A stretch of 64,000 bases of DNA from UBA1422 sp041752735 (GTDB taxonomy: Bacteria > Bacillota > Clostridia > Peptostreptococcales > Anaerovoracaceae): contig JBGSVW010000029.1 in NCBI GenBank assembly GCA_041752735.1, positions 49,408 to 113,407 of the forward strand. The letters run 5' to 3'. The notes beneath the pieces are model-generated. The model saw only the letters and a list, made by a program, of their open reading frames with translations. It had not been told where the DNA came from and made no database searches. Below, in pieces: positions 47,538 to 55,017 of the stretch (position 1 is its first letter; every line of letters begins with the position of its first letter). A program made the translations under genes and the position numbers.

Positions 47538-48724
47538 TGAAATCAGATCGTACAATGAAATGGCTGGGCATGGGATTGTTGGTGATTGCCATGCTTAGCC
47601 CAAGATTCTTTATCATTCGACCAAATCGAATTGTTGACGGAATTCTCTTGGGTTCCCAGCAGGCCTTGGAAGGCATTTTCTTGTTGATGCTGTTGCTAAT
47701 CTTTGTGATGTTTGCTTCGGTATTTTTTAAAAGCCTTTTCGTTTCTGGTCTTGTTGGGTTGTTATCATCGGCTACAGCAGTGATGGTTTTATTTCAGAGG
47801 GTTACATTTCTTTCGGGAGATCTTTCAGCTCAGCAATTTCCTGACACCGTCACAGTGATCAACCCTGCATTGTCTCTCAGCATGGGGTTTTATTTGCTGT
47901 TGATTGGATTGTTTTTCATTGTACGTGCCTCATTATTAGACCTGACCCATAAACGCTGGAGTGCAAATGCACTATCCATATGCGGATTCTTGTCTTTAGG
48001 AATATTTCTGGCTAAAACCGGTGGCCTAGATCACATCTCAATTTATATCGAAATGAGCAGAAACTGGGGCACAATCATCTATGAATTGGGGAGACACCTA
48101 AAACTATCGCTTCTATCAGTTCTGGTTGGGCTTTTTATTTCTCTTGGATTGGGTATTTGGGCATATCAGCATAAAAACTTTGAAAACATTATTTTCAAAG
48201 TAATTAATTTTGCTCAGGTTGTGCCAACTTTATCGTTGCTTGCTTTGTTTATGATTCCGCTAACATACCTATCCAATCACTTTCAATGGGTAAAAGACTT
48301 GGGAATCAGCGGTATCGGTTTTGCACCTGCGTTCATAGTATTGGTGCTGTACTCCTTGCTTCCCATCACTTCGAATATTTTAACATCCTTGAAATCAACA
48401 CTCCCTGAGATTATGGAGTCGGCTAAAGGGATGGGAATGACAGAATCACAAATTCTTTGGAAAGTCCAATTCCCATTGTCAATCAAACCAATGTTTGCCG
48501 GATTTCGGCTGGCAACTTTGCAAGCCATAGGGAATTGCATCCTGGCCGGGCTTATTGGTGGTGGGGGGTTAGGTAGCCTTATCTTCCTTGGACTGGCACA
48601 GTCGGCACCGGATATGGTCCTTGGTGCATCCTTCATGGTGGTGGCCGTTGCGGCCATCGCGGATCTAATGCTCCGCAGTGGGGAATCGTTGATATCCATG
48701 AAATATAGAGGTAGTTATGATTGA
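47537..48724 (+). CDS. Osmoprotectant ABC transporter, long permease (YehY-like)
   Basis: A 395-residue membrane subunit. The first 175 residues carry extra helices not present in standard OpuC permeases, as in YehY. The second part is the usual permease domain (LKLSLLSVLVGLFISLGLGIWAYQ, then AKGMGMTESQILWKVQFPLS, the loop that meets the ATPase). Its start overlaps the previous stop (TAATGA). Confidence 0.92.
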   Translation: MKSDRTMKWLGMGLLVIAMLSPRFFIIRPNRIVDGILLGSQQALEGIFLLMLLLIFVMFASVFFKSLFVSGLVGLLSSATAVMVLFQRVTFLSGDLSAQQFPDTVTVINPALSLSMGFYLLLIGLFFIVRASLLDLTHKRWSANALSICGFLSLGIFLAKTGGLDHISIYIEMSRNWGTIIYELGRHLKLSLLSVLVGLFISLGLGIWAYQHKNFENIIFKVINFAQVVPTLSLLALFMIPLTYLSNHFQWVKDLGISGIGFAPAFIVLVLYSLLPITSNILTSLKSTLPEIMESAKGMGMTESQILWKVQFPLSIKPMFAGFRLATLQAIGNCILAGLIGGGGLGSLIFLGLAQSAPDMVLGASFMVVAVAAIADLMLRSGESLISMKYRGSYD

Positions 48725-49664
48725 ACTTCGAGACATCAGAAAAACATATGGAGACGTTATTGCGCTTGACGGAATTAATCTCGTCATTGAAAACGCCAAA
48801 ATTTGTATGTTGCTGGGACCTTCCGGATGTGGCAAATCTACTTTGCTGCGGCTGATAAATCGATTGATAGAGCCGGATTCTGGACAAATCCTGATTAACC
48901 AGAAAGCCAACATTTCCTATCGTGCGGAGGAGCTTCGTAGGAATATGGGATACGCCATCCAGGGGGTTGGCTTGTTTCCGCATATGACAGTGGGAGAAAA
49001 CATCAGCGTTGTGCCCAAGCTGTATAAATGGGAGGCGACCCGGATCAAAGACCGAATAGAAGAACTGCTTGAGTTGGTAGGTCTTCCAATCGAATATGCA
49101 TTGAAATACCCCCATGAATTATCAGGTGGAGAAGCCCAGCGTGTAGGCGTTGCCCGTGCACTTGGCGCGGATCCACAATTCCTTTTGATGGATGAACCGT
49201 TTGGTGCGCTGGACCCGGTTAACCGAAAAAGACTACAGCGGGAATTTCTTGACATTCAAAGACGACTAAATAAGACCGTTGTATTTGTGACACATGACAT
49301 TAATGAAGCAGCAACCATGGCGGACCAATTGGTCATTATGAAAGAAGGAAAAATTGTGGGAACCGGCACACCGGAGGAGATTGCTTGCAGAGAGGACGAA
49401 ACCATTGTAGGATTTCTTGGAAATGGGTTTGGTTTGGAGTTGTTGGAACGTCACAGACTAATTGAAAACCTATCCTTGTTTCGACCCCGCCGACAACCGG
49501 TGGGAGACGAGGGGATACTCCGTTTTGATAGAGGGAGTACCATGAAAGAAATCATGGCTTCATTTCTCCTTAGTGACAAAACCCTTTTTTCAGTGGAAGG
49601 TGTACCGGGTGTATTTGAATATGAAACGAAGCCTATTTCTGAGTTGCTATTGAAGTGTAATTGA
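48717..49664 (+). CDS. Osmoprotectant ABC transporter, ATP-binding protein (YehX-like)
   Basis: A 315-residue ATPase of the OpuCA type. Walker A is LLGPSGCGKSTLLRLI, the signature is YPHELSGGEAQRVGVARALG and Walker B is FLLMDEPFGALDP; VFVTHDINEA is the switch His. The C-terminal 75 residues lack clear paired CBS domains, unlike OpuCA, and agree with the YehX form. It overlaps the long permease by eight bases. Confidence 0.95.
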   Translation: MIELRDIRKTYGDVIALDGINLVIENAKICMLLGPSGCGKSTLLRLINRLIEPDSGQILINQKANISYRAEELRRNMGYAIQGVGLFPHMTVGENISVVPKLYKWEATRIKDRIEELLELVGLPIEYALKYPHELSGGEAQRVGVARALGADPQFLLMDEPFGALDPVNRKRLQREFLDIQRRLNKTVVFVTHDINEAATMADQLVIMKEGKIVGTGTPEEIACREDETIVGFLGNGFGLELLERHRLIENLSLFRPRRQPVGDEGILRFDRGSTMKEIMASFLLSDKTLFSVEGVPGVFEYETKPISELLLKCN

Positions 49665-49666
49665 AG

Positions 49667-50431
49667 ATGAAAAACCTAAGCGCTACAATGATTAATAAAC
49701 CTTCATGGCTCCGTCGGTTTAAGACTGAGGCGGTACTTCTTGTGCTGCTTTTCATCACAGTTTTTTGGTTCGACAAAGGGGTTGCAATCTTAAAGCCTCT
49801 CATTGGAACTCCAAAAAGCAATGTCTCGGTTTGGAATCTGGAGGAATTATTTTTTCAACATGTGGCCATCGTTGTGATTGCAACATCCGCCTCGTTGATC
49901 CTTGCCTTTGGACTTGGATCATGGGTTCATATCAAGCGATTTGACCAACTTAAAAGCAATTTGCTTTCCATATGTGGCTTTGGAGAAACCTTCCCCACGG
50001 CTGCGCTCATCGCATTACTGGTTCCATTGCTTGGATATGGTATGGAATCTGTCGTTATCGCATTGTTTGTATATGGTCTGATGCCGATTTTTACTAATAC
50101 CATCGAAGGACTGGAAAGCATTCCGAAACAAATCGATGAAGCGGCTGATGGGATGGGATTGACACCATTACAAAAGTACGGCCATGTGGAGCTGAAAATG
50201 GGGATGCCTTATATTTTAGCTGGCATCCGGATTTCCTTAATTGTAAACATTGCAGCAGCTACCATTGGGGCCGTGGTTGGTGCCGGTGGTCTAGGGATGC
50301 CCATTATGAGTGGCATACGAATCTACGATCCGATTTTGATTATGAAAGGAGCACTGCCTGTTATTTTGCTGGCATTGCTGGTGGATGGATTATTCCGAAA
50401 ATTGGAGAAATACTATGGACAAAAGAATTAA
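49667..50431 (+). CDS. Osmoprotectant ABC transporter, short permease (YehW-like)
   Basis: A 254-residue permease with about six helices and the coupling loop EAADGMGLTPLQKYGHVELKM. GAVVGAGGLGMPIMSGIRIYD is the usual late motif. It completes the system. The start is taken at the ATG at 49667, two bases past the ATPase stop; a TTG at 49661 is the alternative. Confidence 0.93.
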   Translation: MKNLSATMINKPSWLRRFKTEAVLLVLLFITVFWFDKGVAILKPLIGTPKSNVSVWNLEELFFQHVAIVVIATSASLILAFGLGSWVHIKRFDQLKSNLLSICGFGETFPTAALIALLVPLLGYGMESVVIALFVYGLMPIFTNTIEGLESIPKQIDEAADGMGLTPLQKYGHVELKMGMPYILAGIRISLIVNIAAATIGAVVGAGGLGMPIMSGIRIYDPILIMKGALPVILLALLVDGLFRKLEKYYGQKN

Positions 50432-50516
50432 AGTTGATGAATACATTGCCAACGCAAAGAAATGGCAGGATGAATTCACAATATTATATGGTACATCAAT
50501 CCGGAAGATTGCATAA
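50415..50516 (+). pseudogene. Remnant of a DUF1801/YdeI-type gene
   Basis: A 33-codon frame overlapping the permease end. It begins MDKRIKVDEYIANAKKWQDEF, like the N-terminus of DUF1801/YdeI-type proteins (about 110-200 residues), then stops. No continuation is seen in the other frames downstream, so I read it as a truncated remnant. It is short, so chance similarity is possible. Confidence 0.4.
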
Positions 50517-50585
50517 ACAAACCGATCGGAGTATCATAATAGATAGATATCGACAAATCACACATTATAAAATAGGAGGTGTATT

Positions 50586-50759
50586 ATGGCAGATTTATAT
50601 GATGAATTAGTTGATTTTGAAATTTTAGGTGGTCTCGAATACACAGAGACAGAAAAAGAAAAACTGGTGGATCAGGCTTATGAGCTGGGCTTGGACATAA
50701 ATGATTTTGATACGTGGGAAGAAATCCAAATTGCGGTGAATGGCCTGCGAGAAGACTGA
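50586..50759 (+). CDS. Small acidic protein, 57 residues
   Basis: This short frame begins MADLYDELVDFEILGG and ends WEEIQIAVNGLRED. AGGAGGTG stands at ideal distance, which argues that it is translated. It is strongly acidic and probably helical. No family was recognised. It lies 12 bases before the next gene and is likely co-transcribed with it. Confidence 0.65.
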   Translation: MADLYDELVDFEILGGLEYTETEKEKLVDQAYELGLDINDFDTWEEIQIAVNGLRED

Positions 50760-50771
50760 TAGGGAACAAAC

Positions 50772-51509
50772 ATGAAAAGAAAAGTACATATATCAACATT
50801 GATTATAATTCTGCTGATTTCGTCAGCGGTACTTTATGGAATACAAATTGCCGTCTTTCAGCGATATAGTGATACGCAGTTCTATTTCCTTCAGGATATG
50901 GCATTCTTGCCAATCAGCGTTCTATTGGTTACGCTGGGCTTGAATACTGTCATAGTCAGGCAGGAAAGAAAAGAAAAGAAAGAAAAGGTTAGTGTTGTCA
51001 TCAATGAATTTTTTGCAGAAACGGGAACTGAATTAGTCATTGCGCTTCGTAGCCACATAGCAAATCTGGAAGGAATTTCCCCAAAGCTTCAGCTGGCCGC
51101 AGAATGGCAGGACAAGGACTTTAGCGCCAGCATCGATGCAATTGCAAAATATCCATTTCAGGCAGAATTGGTGCAAGAGGACTTGCAAAGCCTACGTGAT
51201 ACGCTTGTTCGGAAGAAGGACCATTTATTGCGACTTTTTGAAAATGCCAATCTCATGGAACAAGACCGATTCACTGGGATGCTTTGGGCGGTCTATCATG
51301 TCTATGATGAACTTCGCAGCCGGGAATCGTTAGATAATTTACCCGCCAATGATATCCTTCACTTGAATCTGGATATCCAGCGGGCTTATCAAATTCTTCT
51401 CATTGAGTGGATTGAATCTATGAGAATATTAAAAAGAAAGTATCCCTATCTTTACTCCTTAGCAGTACGAAAATGCCCCTTTGGTAGCGGGGATGTCATG
51501 ATTCATTAA
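50772..51509 (+). CDS. Unknown protein with two N-terminal membrane helices
   Basis: A 245-residue protein. Two hydrophobic segments (about residues 7-27 and 42-62) are followed by a basic stretch (VRQERKEKKEKV) and a long helical cytosolic part that has no known motif. The topology suggests that the C-terminal 175 residues are inside the cell. No family was recognised. It converges on a ferredoxin gene. Confidence 0.7.
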   Translation: MKRKVHISTLIIILLISSAVLYGIQIAVFQRYSDTQFYFLQDMAFLPISVLLVTLGLNTVIVRQERKEKKEKVSVVINEFFAETGTELVIALRSHIANLEGISPKLQLAAEWQDKDFSASIDAIAKYPFQAELVQEDLQSLRDTLVRKKDHLLRLFENANLMEQDRFTGMLWAVYHVYDELRSRESLDNLPANDILHLNLDIQRAYQILLIEWIESMRILKRKYPYLYSLAVRKCPFGSGDVMIH

Positions 51510-51538
51510 CCATGCAATTTCCGTATCCAATTTCTCGA

Positions 51539-51760
51539 CTACTTCATGGCAAAAGCCGCATGAGGACAAACTTTCACACATTGGCCACAGCCAATGCATT
51601 TTGAAGCATCATACCCAATATCGATTCTTAAGAAACCTTGCTTAATCCGTGTGACTGCGCCGGTAGGGCATGCTTTGGTCACTGGACAAAATGGAGATTT
51701 GTCACATTTTGCTACTTTGAAGATTGCTTTTCCGGAACCTTTATAGTTGTTATTTTTCAT
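51539..51760 (-). CDS. 4Fe-4S ferredoxin-type protein
   Basis: A 73-residue protein. The second motif is complete (CIGCGQCVKVCPHAA). The first is irregular: CDKSPFCPVTKACPTGA has spacing unlike the usual CxxCxxCxxxCP, so it may hold an altered or single cluster. AGGAGG precedes the ATG. It is single and not linked to an enzyme gene. Confidence 0.85.
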   Translation of the reverse strand: MKNNNYKGSGKAIFKVAKCDKSPFCPVTKACPTGAVTRIKQGFLRIDIGYDASKCIGCGQCVKVCPHAAFAMK

Positions 51761-51869
51761 AAATCCTCCTAGTTATTATGGATCAGATGATTTCGTATGT
51801 CGACATCTTATCAGAAAACAAAGATATGATTGGTGAGCAACTCACATACCGAGCACAAAAGGAGTACAA

Positions 51870-52442
51870 ATGGAAACAAACGCATATATCATGCCACCAA
51901 AGCGGATTCCGCTATTGCTTCGAATTGGAATCATGATTTCAAGGAAAGTGACAAAAAAAGATTTGCTGGCACCTAAACTCCTGGCGTGGTATCCAAAAGT
52001 GGCGGTCAGTTCTGGTGTGTTAGAGGCATTGGTCGCCCATGGAAAAAAAGATCTCAATGCGCGGATACTGAAACTTATCCGTATACAAACCTCGATTTGT
52101 GTGGCTTGTCCCTTCTGTATTGATATGAATTCATTTGAATACGAAAAAGATGGGATAACAATTGAGGAAATGCAAGGCTTGACAGGTGCAATTGCTATCA
52201 ATGAAATACCTAGTTTTTCTAAAAAAGAACGACTAGCCATACAATATTCAAAAATAATATCAAGCACACCTGTGGAAATGCCACTGGAACTAGTTGAAGA
52301 CTTGAAGAGGGAATTTACTGAAAGAGAAATTGTCATACTCTCTAGCACGGCTGCCCAGGTGAATTATTGGGCAAGGATGTTGGTTGCTATGGGCGTACCC
52401 CCGGCGGGATTTTCTGAATCTTGTCAGATAGGCGAAAAATAA
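51870..52442 (+). CDS. Carboxymuconolactone decarboxylase / AhpD-like protein
   Basis: A 190-residue helical protein. The pair in CVACPFCIDMNSFEYEKDG is the AhpD-type CxxC with following acid residues, so a thiol-disulfide role is likely rather than muconolactone breakdown. The N-terminus resembles the usual capping helix. It is followed closely by a NifX-like gene, 44 bases on. Confidence 0.82.
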   Translation: METNAYIMPPKRIPLLLRIGIMISRKVTKKDLLAPKLLAWYPKVAVSSGVLEALVAHGKKDLNARILKLIRIQTSICVACPFCIDMNSFEYEKDGITIEEMQGLTGAIAINEIPSFSKKERLAIQYSKIISSTPVEMPLELVEDLKREFTEREIVILSSTAAQVNYWARMLVAMGVPPAGFSESCQIGEK

Positions 52443-52486
52443 TATTAAAAATCCATAAAAAATAAACTACACATTAGGAGGAAATT

Positions 52487-52849
52487 ATGAAAATTGCATT
52501 ACCATCCAGACAAAACATGATTGATGACCATTTTGGCCACTGCGAATATTTTACTGTTTTTACCATTGACGATGCAGGAAAAGGTATTCTGAATCAAGAA
52601 GTCATCGCATCCCCAGCTGGTTGCGGCTGCAAATCCAACATCGCGCAAGTACTTGCTGAGATGGGGGTTACAGTCATGCTTGCAGGAAACATGGGTGAAG
52701 GCGCGGTGCAGGTTCTAAACGGTGCGGGAATCCAAGTGCTTCGAGGTTGTTCCGGTGATGTCAAAGAAGTTACATTGCTGTGGATGGACCAAAAACTCGT
52801 TGATTCCGGTGACGCATGCCATGCCCACGGCCATGATTGCCAGCATTAA
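52487..52849 (+). CDS. NifX-like protein with Cys/His-rich tail
   Basis: A 120-residue protein of the NifX/NifB C-terminal fold: MKIALPSRQNMIDDHFGHCEYF, VIASPAGCGCKSNIAQVLAEMGV and AGNMGEGAVQVLNGAGI. Its motif DDHFGHC resembles TGHFGHC of the 32926 domain. The tail CHAHGHDCQH looks metal-binding, again like the 32926 domain. AGGAGG precedes the ATG and a clear terminator follows, so it is expressed apart from the main cluster. Confidence 0.9.
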   Translation: MKIALPSRQNMIDDHFGHCEYFTVFTIDDAGKGILNQEVIASPAGCGCKSNIAQVLAEMGVTVMLAGNMGEGAVQVLNGAGIQVLRGCSGDVKEVTLLWMDQKLVDSGDACHAHGHDCQH

Positions 52850-52908
52850 TTCTCAATAGCTAAGCGAGCTGGCAGACTCCGTATTTTATCAATAACATAA
52901 GGCTTATG

Positions 52909-52936
52909 AAACACCTCAAACAAGAGGTGTTTTTTT
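52909..52936 (+). terminator. Rho-independent terminator after the NifX-like gene
   Basis: AAACACCTC and GAGGTGTTT pair around a 6-base loop and are followed by a T run. Confidence 0.9.
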
Positions 52937-53056
52937 ATAATCCCCATAAACGACGAAGGGCGAGGCAATCATAAGATCTCAGCAATATAATACCGATTCA
53001 ACAGTAAAAGTGTTACAATTAGAGCAACCAAGATAATTGGATAAGGGTGAACAGAT

Positions 53057-54025
53057 ATGATAAAAAATCAGTGGTATGCTGTGTTGGATGCCAAGCAAGT
53101 AAAAAAAAATAAAATTTGCGGTGTAACCCGCTGTGGAGAAAAATTAGTATTTTGGAGAGACGATGCAAACCAAGTCCACTGCATCTTTGATCAATGCTGC
53201 CATAGAGGTGCATCCCTAAGCGCCGGGCATATTGAAAATCAACATGTCGCTTGTCCTTTTCACGGTTTTCAATATGATAGCAAAGGCAAAGTGGCCTTGA
53301 TTCCTGCAAACGGAATGCATAGGGACGTGCCTGAAAATTACAAGGTCAATGCCTACTTTGTGAAAGAAGCTTACGGATTCATCTGGCTATGGTTTGGTGA
53401 TGACTTCGGTGATGCCGCAGGATCTATCCTATTTTTTGAGGAACTCAAATCGGGATTTACATACGGACAAATTTCAGAAACCTGGGCGGTCCACTATACC
53501 AGAGCCATCGAAAACCAGCTGGATGTGGTGCACTTGCCATTTGTTCATGATACTACAATTGGCCGAGGGAACAGAACACTCGTAAACGGTCCGGTGGTAA
53601 AATGGACGGACAATCTAATGACGTTTTATGTTGACAACCAGCAGGATAGAGGTCAAAACCCCAAAAGGGCAAGCGAGATAGAAGCGTATGAACGACTATT
53701 CCATCTGCAATTTCAGATGCCCAACACCTGGCAAAATATCATATCCGATGATATAAGGATTGTTGCCGCCTTCGCTCCGATTGATGATGAGCACACTCAT
53801 ATTTATATTCGGTTTTATCAGCGTTTCATGAAGATTCCGGGGTTAAGGCATCTGGTAAACAGATTTAGCAACATTTCAAATCGGGTGATTCTCCATCAGG
53901 ATCGACGAGTCGTGTTGACGCAACATCCCAAAAAAAGTGAGTTGAATATGGGGGAGAATCTGATACAAGGTGACTTGCCAATTGTTGAGTACCGTAAAAG
54001 AAGAGAATGGTTAAAATCACAATAG
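53057..54025 (+). CDS. Rieske non-haem iron oxygenase, alpha-subunit-like
   Basis: A 322-residue oxygenase-type protein. The Rieske [2Fe-2S] ligands are C47-x-H49 (QCCHRGASLSAGH, with Cys where Pro is usual) and C66-x2-H69 (CPFHGFQYD). The mononuclear iron site has ENQLDVVHLPFVHD, with two His. It resembles small PaO/vanillate-demethylase-type oxygenases, which need O2 and a reductase. No reductase gene is nearby. Finding this in an organism with many anaerobic enzymes is unexpected. Confidence 0.9.
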   Translation: MIKNQWYAVLDAKQVKKNKICGVTRCGEKLVFWRDDANQVHCIFDQCCHRGASLSAGHIENQHVACPFHGFQYDSKGKVALIPANGMHRDVPENYKVNAYFVKEAYGFIWLWFGDDFGDAAGSILFFEELKSGFTYGQISETWAVHYTRAIENQLDVVHLPFVHDTTIGRGNRTLVNGPVVKWTDNLMTFYVDNQQDRGQNPKRASEIEAYERLFHLQFQMPNTWQNIISDDIRIVAAFAPIDDEHTHIYIRFYQRFMKIPGLRHLVNRFSNISNRVILHQDRRVVLTQHPKKSELNMGENLIQGDLPIVEYRKRREWLKSQ

Positions 54026-54060
54026 ACGATTCACTAGATGATTAAGAAAGGATTTGTGCT

Positions 54061-54963
54061 ATGGATTATATCATTGGTGTCGATGGTGGGGCGACCAAAA
54101 CGGAAGCTGCTGCATATAATTTAATGGATGAAAAGATTGCTGAAAGTACAACAGGCCCTGGAAATCCTGCAGTAGACTTTAAGTTAGCCGAAACGAACAT
54201 CATGCTGGCGTTGTCCCAATGCCTCCACAAGATAAAGGGGATAGGGGGAGAATGCCATGGCATTTATATGGGGATTGCAGGAATTGAAGTCATGGATAAT
54301 AAAAGCAGATTGGAAGCGCAGATTGAGCAAGCGTTCCGTTGTCATGTCATGGGTGTGCATGACTCTGAGTTAGCTCATGCCGCAGTTTTCAACGGCAAAG
54401 ATGGCATCATAACCATTGCTGGAACCGGGTCAGTCAGTTATGGCCAATACAAAGGAAAGACCAGCAGAACCGGAGGATGGGGACATGTACTGGGGGATGA
54501 GGGTAGTGGATATTGGATTGCGTTGGAAGCCTTAAAACGTATGACTTTGGAGGAGGACTTGGGAATGAACCCCAGTTCCCTATCTCGGCAGATGATGAAA
54601 CGTCTGGGAGTTCACAGCATTGCGGATATGAAAGATTTTGTTCATGTATCGGGTAAATATGAAATAGCTGCGGCTACTGGGGTTGTGGTTCAAGCAGCAC
54701 AAAAGGGGGAAAGAGAAGCATTGGAAATATTAGATCGGGCGGGCCAGGAATTGGCCATCATGACCGAAAGACTTTACAATAAGTTAGAAATCTTCGGCCC
54801 TATGGAGATAGGGTGTAGTGGAGGTATTCTTCTTAATGTGAATCAGGCAAGGGAGGCTTTTCGGACGCATCTTGAATCTCATTTGGATTCAATTAAGATA
54901 TTGGCAGACGCTGTCCCTCCAACAAAAGGGGCTTGCCATTTACATCGAATGTGCACCACTTGA
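54061..54963 (+). CDS. BadF/BadG-family kinase (N-acetylglucosamine kinase-like)
   Basis: A 300-residue sugar-kinase-type ATPase: VDGGATKTEAAAYNL (phosphate 1), GIITIAGTGSVSYGQ (phosphate 2), GGWGHVLGDEGSGYWIALEAL and MEIGCSGGIL. The GWGHVLGDEGSGYW stretch marks N-acetylglucosamine kinases of this family, rather than the Fe-S activators of dehydratases, and the Cys pair of those activators is lacking. It lies alone, 35 bases after the Rieske gene. Confidence 0.87.
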   Translation: MDYIIGVDGGATKTEAAAYNLMDEKIAESTTGPGNPAVDFKLAETNIMLALSQCLHKIKGIGGECHGIYMGIAGIEVMDNKSRLEAQIEQAFRCHVMGVHDSELAHAAVFNGKDGIITIAGTGSVSYGQYKGKTSRTGGWGHVLGDEGSGYWIALEALKRMTLEEDLGMNPSSLSRQMMKRLGVHSIADMKDFVHVSGKYEIAAATGVVVQAAQKGEREALEILDRAGQELAIMTERLYNKLEIFGPMEIGCSGGILLNVNQAREAFRTHLESHLDSIKILADAVPPTKGACHLHRMCTT

Positions 54964-55017
54964 AAATAACTCTGAAATATCGTAGAATTTAGACAATTAA
55001 AGCATAATAACCTTAAG

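Noticed and set aside
54061..54963. Activator ATPase of a 2-hydroxyacyl-CoA dehydratase or benzoyl-CoA reductase
   Set aside because: The BadF family includes these, but the cluster-binding Cys and a dehydratase gene are absent, and the GWGHVLGDEGSGYW stretch fits sugar kinases.
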